From Planctomycetota bacterium (GTDB lineage: Bacteria; Planctomycetota; UBA11346): a stretch of 6,418 nt of DNA. Made by a program: the position numbers and the translations under genes. The notes under the pieces were generated by a model. It searched no databases and was not told where the DNA came from. It saw nothing but the letters and a program-made list of their open reading frames with translations. The stretch spans positions 1-6,418 of the forward strand of contig CANIXE010000130.1 in NCBI GenBank assembly GCA_947470885.1, read 5' to 3'. Positions 1-5,122 of this stretch are shown piece by piece (position 1 is the stretch's first letter; every line of letters begins with the position of its first letter).

Positions 1-66
1 CAACTCCTGGAGGAAGCCGCCTGCGGCGTCCTGGGCCTGGGCGAGCACGGGGATCAGGCCCGATGA
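1..66 (+). CDS. 3' end of a probable TtpC-like MotA/TolQ/ExbB proton-channel protein (partial)
   Basis: The first 66 bases are open in frame 1 and end at TGA 64-66, giving 21 C-terminal residues that begin QLLEEAACGVLGLGEHG. The stop overlaps the ExbB start as ATGA, which points to translational coupling in one operon. In TonB2-type clusters the gene directly before the small ExbB is TtpC, a larger second ExbB-like channel protein. Its cytoplasmic tail often carries a similar LEEQ-A-G helix after the last membrane segment, as I recall. The identification rests mostly on gene order plus that weak resemblance. No membrane segment or catalytic residue of this protein lies in the window, so it could be another upstream gene of the cluster. 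Confidence 0.5.
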   Translation, partial: QLLEEAACGVLGLGEHGDQAR

Positions 67-659
67 ACGACCTGTTCCGTCAGGCCCTCCACTGGTGGCA
101 GGGGGGCGATCTGCTGATGCCCCTGATGTGCACCGTCGCGGTGGTCCTGTACGCCATTCTGGCGGAGCGCACATTGGTGCTGTGGGGCGTGCGCCGGCGG
201 GAGCGGGAGGACGAACTGCTGGCTCTTCTGGGGCGCGGCCACGCCGGTGAAACCGATGACCGGTGGCGGGCCTGGGCCGCCCGCTACGTCGGGCTGGCCG
301 AGGCGGAACAGTTGTCCCGGGGCTTCGCCCTGTGCCGGGCCCTCACCGCCTGCCTGCCCCTGCTGGGCCTGCTGGGCACGGTGAGCGGGATGATCGATAC
401 GTTCGGCCAGTTGGGCCAGGTCCGGGGCGGGACGTTGGCGGGCCAGGCCAGCGGAGGTATCGGTTTGGCCCTGACGGCGACGCAATATGGGATGGCGTTG
501 GCGATTCCGGCGGTGCTGTGGGACTGGGCGTTGGCCCATCGGGTGGGGCAGTTGGCATTGCATAGGGAAATGGTGGTTCGGGACGTTTCGGAATGCTCGA
601 ATGCTCGAATGCTCGAATGCTCGAATGCACGCGATAACCGCGGCACAGGCGCCCCATGA
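63..659 (+). CDS. exbB: ExbB/TolQ-family proton channel subunit (TonB2-type ExbB) with a repeat-encoded C-terminal tail
   Basis: This 198-residue inner-membrane protein would form, with ExbD, the proton-driven motor that energises TonB. Three membrane segments are visible at about residues 18-38, 93-115 and 131-155. The second contains the family motif LLGLLGTVSGMIDTF. The third reads GIGLALTATQYGMALAIPAVL, the conserved MotA/TolQ/ExbB signature, with T140 at the place of the TM3 threonine (E. coli ExbB Thr181) in the proton path. The three-helix layout with a central cytoplasmic loop (residues about 40-90) fits the short ExbB of TtpC-type systems. Such proteins are usually about 170-180 residues long. 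Residues 177-190 here are encoded by an 8-base tandem repeat and look like an added tail with two cysteines (C178, C186). The start overlaps the upstream stop (ATGA at 63-66) and the stop overlaps the exbD start (ATGA at 656-659). No strong Shine-Dalgarno is visible, so coupling to upstream translation is likely. Confidence 0.93.
   Translation: MNDLFRQALHWWQGGDLLMPLMCTVAVVLYAILAERTLVLWGVRRREREDELLALLGRGHAGETDDRWRAWAARYVGLAEAEQLSRGFALCRALTACLPLLGLLGTVSGMIDTFGQLGQVRGGTLAGQASGGIGLALTATQYGMALAIPAVLWDWALAHRVGQLALHREMVVRDVSECSNARMLECSNARDNRGTGAP
591..630 (+). repeat. Octanucleotide tandem repeat (GAATGCTC), in frame inside the 3' end of exbB
   Basis: There are four exact head-to-tail copies of GAATGCTC (591-598, 599-606, 607-614, 615-622) and a fifth copy with one mismatch (GAATGCAC, 623-630). 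The perfect tract is 591-628. The unit is 50% GC in a much more GC-rich region. Eight is not a multiple of three, so a change of one unit shifts the reading frame. Losing one unit would end ExbB at TAA 635-637. Gaining one would run translation to a stop at 1174-1176, out of frame through exbD. The present copy number is the one that ends exbB at the overlap with exbD. Confidence 0.95.
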
Positions 660-1069
660 AATTTCTCCATCGGCGGCGGCACGGGCATCAGCCCATCGAA
701 TTGAATGTCATCCCGTTGATCGACGTGGTGTTCTTCCTGCTGATTTTCTACGTCATCAGCACCTCGTTCGTCCAGGAAACTGCGGTGACCCTGCAACGGC
801 CCGCCAGCAGCCAGGCCAGCGCGGTGAGTGGCGGGTTCGTGGCGGTGGCCATCGTCAAATCCGGGGCGATCCAGGTGGGGACCCAGGTGGTGGATGTGGC
901 GGGACTGCCCGAGGCGGTGAAGGCGGCCCTGGATGCGGGGAACACCGGCAAGGTGGTGGTGGTCCCCGATCGGGAGACTCCCACCGGACTGTTGCTGAAC
1001 GTGATGGACGCCTGCACCGCCGGAGGCGCGGTGAGCGTGGATGTGGCGGCGTTGAAGGGCGGATCCTGA
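656..1069 (+). CDS. exbD: ExbD/TolR-family proton channel subunit
   Basis: This 137-residue protein is the second motor subunit. A single N-terminal membrane helix spans about residues 18-38 after a basic cytoplasmic stretch (RRRHGH). The helix begins LNVIPLIDVVFFLLIF, the ExbD/TolR signature. D23 matches the essential membrane aspartate (E. coli ExbD Asp25) that is protonated during the motor cycle. The rest is a periplasmic ExbD domain with the VVVPDRETPTGLLLNVMDAC segment (about residues 100-119), the usual place of the conserved Asp and 'vmd' helix of the family. Length is normal for ExbD. The ATG overlaps the exbB stop as ATGA and no clear Shine-Dalgarno precedes it, so exbD translation probably depends on ribosomes finishing exbB. 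TonB follows one base after the stop. Confidence 0.94.
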   Translation: MKFLHRRRHGHQPIELNVIPLIDVVFFLLIFYVISTSFVQETAVTLQRPASSQASAVSGGFVAVAIVKSGAIQVGTQVVDVAGLPEAVKAALDAGNTGKVVVVPDRETPTGLLLNVMDACTAGGAVSVDVAALKGGS

Positions 1070-1070
1070 C

Positions 1071-1805
1071 ATGGCCCAGGCCGTCGCCGTCACCGGGCTG
1101 CCCCGGACCCGCTCGTTCCGCCGGACCCGGCCCCAGGGCACCTGGTGGCTGGCGGTGGGCATCGCTCTGGCCGTGAATCTGGCGGTGGTGCTGGCGTTGT
1201 CCCAGGTCAGCCGACTCCACGCCGCGCCCCTCGAAGCGCCCCTGGCGGTGCGCACCCTGCGCCAGGTGGATCAAGAACCGCCGCCGCCCCCACCGCCGCC
1301 GGAACGGCTCCGGGAACCCCAGGAATCTCCGGTGGAAACCACCGTCCCCGTTGCTGTGCCCTTGCCCAGCTTCGACCTGCCGGCGTCGCCGTCCGTCGGT
1401 GGTTTCGCCCTGCCCGCCCTGGGAAACCTGGACGCTAGTCTGGACCTGCCCGCCAGCATCCCGGCCTTCACCGTCGCTGCGCCGGTGGTGGCGCCGGCCC
1501 CGGTGGTGGCGGCCAGCACCCCCGGGGTGGACACCCCGGCCCAGCGGGAAGGGGCCTTCGACCTGGACCGTCACTATCCCCGGAGCGCCCGGATCCGGGG
1601 GATCACCGGCACTTCCAAGATTCGCCTGGGGATCGACGCCGCCGGCAGCGTCATCGTCTGCATCGTGCTGGATAGTTCTCCCGCGGGCGTGTTCGACCAA
1701 GCGGCGGAACGCCTGGGCCGGTCCCTGCGCTTCCGCCCAGCCCAGGCCGGGGGCGTCCCGGTGGCTTCGACCCTCGACACCACGATCCAATGGACCATGA
1801 AATGA
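1071..1805 (+). CDS. tonB: TonB-family energy transducer
   Basis: This 244-residue protein, close to E. coli TonB in length, would carry energy from ExbB/ExbD to TonB-dependent outer-membrane receptors. A basic N-terminus (RSFRRTRP) precedes one membrane helix at about residues 24-45. A periplasmic linker follows with eight consecutive prolines (70-77) and more Pro/Ala-rich sequence to about residue 155. The C-terminal TonB domain covers about 165-244. It shows YPRSARIRGITG, then GIDAAGSVIVCIVLDSSP, FDQAAERLGRSLRFRPA and a final GVPVASTLDTTIQW, following the family order YP..A...GI.G / G.V / A / RF.PA / G.PV. In the helix, alignment to E. coli TonB puts N36 at the position of the key His20 and A32 at Ser16. 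The start lies one base after the exbD stop, with GGGCGGA upstream as a plausible Shine-Dalgarno. The stop overlaps the next gene. Confidence 0.93.
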   Translation: MAQAVAVTGLPRTRSFRRTRPQGTWWLAVGIALAVNLAVVLALSQVSRLHAAPLEAPLAVRTLRQVDQEPPPPPPPPERLREPQESPVETTVPVAVPLPSFDLPASPSVGGFALPALGNLDASLDLPASIPAFTVAAPVVAPAPVVAASTPGVDTPAQREGAFDLDRHYPRSARIRGITGTSKIRLGIDAAGSVIVCIVLDSSPAGVFDQAAERLGRSLRFRPAQAGGVPVASTLDTTIQWTMK

Positions 1806-3088
1806 GCCTGCTGCACCGCTGTCTTCCCTTGGTTCTGGGGATCGCTCTGGGGATTGGGCAGATGGCACCCGCCGCCGAATCAGCACGGGTCGTTCCCCCT
1901 GAGGTCGCGGACCTGCTGACCAAGGCCGCCCAGGCCGCCCCCGCCGACGCGGTGGCGCTCCTCGACGCCTGGAAGGGCGAGCCCCAGGCCCTGGTGTTGT
2001 TGGCCCGGGGCCAGGCCCGCTGGCGGGTGGCCCAGGCCGGGGAACGGAAGCCCGGGGAACTCACCGCCGCCGCCGGGGATTTCACCGCCGCCTTGAACCT
2101 GGATCCCAGTCTGCGCAGCGCCCACCTGGGCCTGGCCCAGCTCGCCGCCGCCCGGGACGACTGGTCCGCCGCCACCCGGGAAGCCGCCGCTGCCCAGGAT
2201 TCGGAAAGCCCGGACAAGGCCCTGACAGTGTTCCTGGCCCAGGCCGCGTTGCGCGCCGGCGATTGGCGCTTGGCCAGCCTGGCGGCCCAGCAGGGCATTC
2301 TCCGCTTCCCCGACGAGGCCGCGTTGCGCCGGGTGGAACTCTCCGTCCTCGTCCACGCGGGTCGGGCCGAGGACGCCCGCCAGGCGGTCCTCGCCCTCCT
2401 GGCCCGCCAGCCCCAGGATGGGGAACTTTGGCAGCACCTGGCCTGGGCCGCCCACGAAACCCGGCGGGATGACGAGGCGTTGGGGGCCCTGGAACTGGTC
2501 CTGGCCCTGGATCCGGGGAATCGCAAACACCGCCGCCAATTGGCGGAGGCCCAACTGGGCCAGGGCCTGCCCCAGGCCGCCCTGGCCACCGTGCGTCCGT
2601 TGGTGAACGATCCCGCCACCACCGACGAGGCCCTGGTCCTCCTTGCCAGCCGCTGCGCGGCGGAAGCCGGCGACCTGGCCCAGGCCCGGGCTTGGCTGGC
2701 CGGTGTGCCGGCAGAGCGCCAGACCCGGCACCTGCGCTTGGCCGCCGCCCGCTATGCCGTCCAGGCCGGGGATGCCGTCGCCGCCACGGCGACCCTCGAC
2801 ACGTTGATCGGGGCCGGCGAGGCCGATCCCGCCGTCCTTACCTGGGCTGCCTCATTGGCGGAATCCACCGGAGCCCCGGCCCGGGCCGAGGCCCTGTACC
2901 TCCGGGCGATCCAGGCGGATCCCGGGGCCAACGGCCCGGCCTCGTTGCGCCTCGCGGCGTTCTACCTCGCCCGCCAGCGGGGGGACGAGGCGCGCACGGT
3001 GCTGGCGACCTACCTCGTCCGCAAACCCGACGATGTCCAGGCCAAGGCGTTGCTGGCCCAATGGAATCGCGGCCTTTCCCCCCGGTGA
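1802..3088 (+). CDS. Periplasmic tetratricopeptide-repeat (TPR) protein of the TonB2-type cluster
   Basis: From ATG 1802 this encodes 428 residues. The N-terminus MSLLHRCLPLVLGIALGIGQ followed by MAPAA looks like a Sec signal peptide, cleaved near residue 25, so the protein should be periplasmic or membrane-associated. The remainder is almost entirely paired helices with TPR-like spacing. Examples are the segments around GDFTAALNLDPSLRSAHLGL, AHETRRDDEALGALELVLAL, AEALYLRAIQADPG and a final RGDEARTVLATYLVRKP. TPR modules bind protein partners, and a TPR protein directly after tonB is typical of TtpC/ExbB2/ExbD2/TonB2 clusters. Its exact partner is not shown by the sequence. I chose ATG 1802 because it overlaps the tonB stop as ATGA, as at other junctions here. 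An in-frame ATG at 1790 would add MDHE, giving 432 residues, and cannot be excluded. Confidence 0.85.
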   Translation: MSLLHRCLPLVLGIALGIGQMAPAAESARVVPPEVADLLTKAAQAAPADAVALLDAWKGEPQALVLLARGQARWRVAQAGERKPGELTAAAGDFTAALNLDPSLRSAHLGLAQLAAARDDWSAATREAAAAQDSESPDKALTVFLAQAALRAGDWRLASLAAQQGILRFPDEAALRRVELSVLVHAGRAEDARQAVLALLARQPQDGELWQHLAWAAHETRRDDEALGALELVLALDPGNRKHRRQLAEAQLGQGLPQAALATVRPLVNDPATTDEALVLLASRCAAEAGDLAQARAWLAGVPAERQTRHLRLAAARYAVQAGDAVAATATLDTLIGAGEADPAVLTWAASLAESTGAPARAEALYLRAIQADPGANGPASLRLAAFYLARQRGDEARTVLATYLVRKPDDVQAKALLAQWNRGLSPR

Positions 3089-3108
3089 AACTCGGCACCC
3101 TCCGCCCC

Positions 3109-3552
3109 ATGTCCCGGTCCCGCCTTATTGCCCTGGTCCTCGCCGTGGCCCTGATCAGCGGCCATGCGGGCGGGCTTCAGGTGTTGGCCTGGGCCAGCAT
3201 GCTGGCCACCCGGGCCCCGGTGCGCGGCTGGGCGCCGGCGGTCGAGTCCACCTTCAGCGGCCAGGATCCCTGCGCCATGTGCCGGGTGATCCTGGTGGTC
3301 CATGATCTGGCAACCGTCCAGGCGGCGGATCTCGGCAAGAGCACGGGTCTCGTCCAGCCCACTGGCAAGTCCGGGGTCTCCGAGGTAAAAGCCCCGGAAA
3401 AACCCGACAAAGGCCCGGATTCCTGGCCCGCCATCGATCTGGTCCCCGAGCAGGCCCGGTGCCCCGGGGCTCCGTTGCTGACCAGGGATTCCGGCCTGGG
3501 CGGCGCCCAGTTCCGGCCCCGTCCGGAACCGCCGCCTCCTCGGATCGGCTGA
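3109..3552 (+). CDS. Small exported protein of unknown function with a CxxC motif
   Basis: This 147-residue protein has no function I can name. The N-terminus MSRSRLIALVLAVALISGHA is a clear signal peptide or membrane anchor. It is followed by GGLQVLAWASML, then VESTFSGQDPCAMC with a CxxC pair at C55 and C58. The tail is rich in Pro, Lys and Gly and looks disordered, ending in EPPPPRIG. The pattern 'GH..-LQ..AW..M - TF.G..PC..C' resembles, from memory, small uncharacterised proteins of Verrucomicrobiota; I could not check this. CxxC could bind a metal or form a disulfide. The gene follows the TPR stop by 20 bases. An in-frame GTG at 3085, overlapping the TPR stop as GTGA, would add eight residues and would match the coupled style of the operon. 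It is therefore probably the last gene of that operon, before the gap and hairpin downstream. Confidence 0.72.
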   Translation: MSRSRLIALVLAVALISGHAGGLQVLAWASMLATRAPVRGWAPAVESTFSGQDPCAMCRVILVVHDLATVQAADLGKSTGLVQPTGKSGVSEVKAPEKPDKGPDSWPAIDLVPEQARCPGAPLLTRDSGLGGAQFRPRPEPPPPRIG

Positions 3553-3567
3553 ACCAGCCCATCATCC

Positions 3568-3588
3568 GCCCGCCGACCGGCGGCGGGC
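3568..3588 (+). terminator. Candidate GC hairpin downstream of the TonB-type operon
   Basis: GCCCGCCG (3568-3575) and CGGCGGGC (3581-3588) are perfect inverted repeats separated by the five bases ACCGG. They form an 8-base-pair all-GC stem 15 bases after the stop of the last operon gene. There is no run of T after the stem, so it is not a textbook intrinsic terminator. It could instead protect the 3' end of the mRNA or aid termination by another route. Confidence 0.35.
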
Positions 3589-3712
3589 CAGTCCGTTCGT
3601 GACCTCACGTCGCGACGAGGATGCGCTGTTCCCCGTTCCGTCCTGTTTTCCCGCCGCCGCCCCGGTGCGCTGGCGCTCCCCCATCGTCCCATGTCCCCAC
3701 ATCCCCGCCCAC

Positions 3713-3728
3713 GGTCAGGAGCCTGACC
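3713..3728 (+). promoter_or_regulatory. 16-base dyad containing the ribosome-binding site of the first bd-like gene
   Basis: GGTCAGG (3713-3719) and CCTGACC (3722-3728) are perfect inverted repeats around a two-base centre, and the ATG starts at the next base (3729). The Shine-Dalgarno-like AGGAG (3717-3721) sits at the centre, eight bases from the ATG by its last A/G core. This supports ATG 3729 over the upstream ATG at 3621. As RNA it could fold into a six-pair stem with a GAGC loop, partly hiding the ribosome-binding site. As DNA it could be an operator. Both roles are inference. Confidence 0.45.
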
Positions 3729-5117
3729 ATGGAATTCCCCTTCTTCCACCTCGACTTCTACGGCAACCGGCTGCTCATCGCGGTCATCGCCATTCTCCAC
3801 GTCCTCATCAACCACCCCATGGCGGTGGGGGCTTCGCTGTTCATCGCCCGCCTGGAATCCCGGGGCCTGGAATCCGGCGATCCCCGCTGGGACCGCCTGG
3901 CCTACCGGGTGCTGTTCCTCTGCTTCATCGTCACCACCACCGTCGGCGCCCTCACCGGCGTGGGCATCTGGCTGAGCACCGCCCTGGCCAATCCCGCGGC
4001 CATCGGTTCCCTGATCCGGGTGTTCTTCTGGGCCTGGTTCGCTGAGTGGCTGGTGTTTGTTGGCGAGGTCGGCCTGATCCTGCTCTACACCCTCACCTGG
4101 AAATCCATGACCGGGGCGCGCAAGCGCCTGCACATCCGCCTGGGCTACGCCCTGGCGGCCTTCTCGTGGATCACCATGGCCCTGATCACGGCGATCCTCG
4201 GGTTCATGATGCACCCCGGCGAGTGGTCCACCACCCGGGGCCTGATCGATGGCATTCTGAATCCCCTCTACCTGCCCCAGTTGGCCTTCCGCACCTGCCT
4301 GGCGATGATGATGGCCGGGGCGATGGTCCTGGTCCTGGTGCCCTGGGTGGTTGAAAAGGACGAGGAATTCCGGCCCAAAGTGGTTCGGGCCTGCTGCGGC
4401 TGGATGCTGGCCTGGGGCATCCCCATGGTCGCCACCGGCTGGTGGTATCTGGGGGCGGCCCCCAAGGAGATGCTGGAGCGCGCCCCCACCGCCCTGGGGA
4501 CCATGGCGGGTGAAGGGGCCTACTTCCAGATCTTGCTGTTTCTGGGCGCGTTGATGACCGTCGGTGGCTACGTCACGGTCACCGGCTGGGTCACCCCGAA
4601 GCGGATCCCCCGCTGGACCATCGCCCTGCCCTTCCTGATCCTGGCGATCTACCTGGGGACCTTCGAACGTACCCGGGAATTCATCCGCAAACCGTGGATC
4701 ATCAGCGGCTACATGTACGCCAACGGCCTGCGGGCCGAGGACTACCCGCTGTTCCAGGCGGAAGGCCTGCTGAAGCACCATCCCTATGCGACGGTGAAGG
4801 AGATCACCGACGGCAACCGCCTGCAGGCCGGGGCCGAGGTCTTCCAGATCGCCTGCGCCGGCTGCCATGCCTCGGTGCCGGGCGGGGTGAACAGCGTGGA
4901 AGGCCGCTTCGCAGCGATGCTGGGCAACGGCCCCTGGCAGCCCAAGGCGGTGGGCCAGATCATCGCCAACATGCACGGCAATCGCACCTACATGCCGGAA
5001 TTCCCCGGCATTCCCGCGGAACGCCGGGCTTTGGCGGAATGGCTGGTCCAACGCCACCGGGTGTTCACCGCGAATGAAACTCTAGCCAGCGTCCCGGCCG
5101 TCGCCGGCGTGAGGTGA
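3729..5117 (+). CDS. Cytochrome bd superfamily (CydA-like) membrane protein with C-terminal heme c domain
   Basis: This 462-residue protein has about eight membrane helices (roughly 14-40, 58-84, 97-121, 136-160, 182-206, 219-241, 262-288, 295-312) and then a heme c domain. CydA-like marks appear in order. H24, in ILHVLINHPMAVGASLF, sits like the TM1 heme-ligand His19. ALTGVGIW matches the GVATG region. AEWLVFVGEVG gives E106 and E113 near Glu99/Glu107. EFIRKPW (317-323) corresponds to the EYGRQPW motif. The CydA His186 position is R188. The loop between helices 6 and 7 is only about 20 residues, so the quinol-binding Q-loop is absent. The C-terminal domain has C376-x-x-C379-H380 and a probable distal Met at M422 (YMPEFPG), and should lie in the periplasm. 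By known family features this fits the bd superfamily group with heme c (called OR-C), taking electrons from cytochrome c rather than quinol. Oxygen reduction is inferred. The start is set by AGGAG upstream. The next gene, its paralogue, begins five bases after the stop. Confidence 0.82.
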   Translation: MEFPFFHLDFYGNRLLIAVIAILHVLINHPMAVGASLFIARLESRGLESGDPRWDRLAYRVLFLCFIVTTTVGALTGVGIWLSTALANPAAIGSLIRVFFWAWFAEWLVFVGEVGLILLYTLTWKSMTGARKRLHIRLGYALAAFSWITMALITAILGFMMHPGEWSTTRGLIDGILNPLYLPQLAFRTCLAMMMAGAMVLVLVPWVVEKDEEFRPKVVRACCGWMLAWGIPMVATGWWYLGAAPKEMLERAPTALGTMAGEGAYFQILLFLGALMTVGGYVTVTGWVTPKRIPRWTIALPFLILAIYLGTFERTREFIRKPWIISGYMYANGLRAEDYPLFQAEGLLKHHPYATVKEITDGNRLQAGAEVFQIACAGCHASVPGGVNSVEGRFAAMLGNGPWQPKAVGQIIANMHGNRTYMPEFPGIPAERRALAEWLVQRHRVFTANETLASVPAVAGVR

Positions 5118-5122
5118 TTCCG

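Larger units (their letters stand above)
3553..3728 (+). other. Intergenic region between the TonB-type operon and the bd-like gene pair
   Basis: This 176-base gap is the only real non-coding stretch in the window. It holds a GC-rich hairpin near its left end, a 10-base perfect palindrome CGTCGCGACG at 3608-3617 (unremarkable by chance in GC-rich DNA) and a 16-base dyad at its right end. A promoter for the downstream genes is expected here, but I see no convincing -35/-10 pair. An upstream in-frame ATG at 3621 lies in a low-complexity Pro/Ser-rich translation that does not look like protein. Confidence 0.6.

Noticed and set aside
591..630. CRISPR-like array
   Set aside because: The repeat unit is 8 bases with no spacers between copies, and it lies inside a coding region.
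487..1176. Plus-strand frame overlapping exbB and exbD (229 codons)
   Set aside because: Gly/Arg-rich translation without motifs. ExbD is clearly coded in another frame of the same DNA. It matters only as the frame entered if the exbB repeat gained one unit.
2692..3108. Upstream extension of the small CxxC protein from an ATG at 2692
   Set aside because: It would overlap over 390 bases of the TPR gene in another frame with a Gly/Arg/Pro-rich translation. The signal peptide begins at ATG 3109 or just before it.
3608..3617. CGTCGCGACG palindrome as an operator
   Set aside because: Ten-base perfect palindromes are expected several times by chance in a window of this size and GC content; no second copy or promoter context was seen.
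3621..3728. Upstream ATG extension of the first bd-like protein by 36 residues
   Set aside because: The added segment is Pro/Ser/Arg-rich and not a signal or membrane helix. ATG 3729 has AGGAG at good spacing and a natural CydA-like N-terminus.
3177..5057. Long open frame on the minus strand (626 codons)
   Set aside because: It lies antisense to the well-supported CydA-like gene and the small exported protein. Its translation is rich in Gly, Asp, Gln, His and Pro with no recognisable domain, as expected for the shadow of a GC-rich gene.
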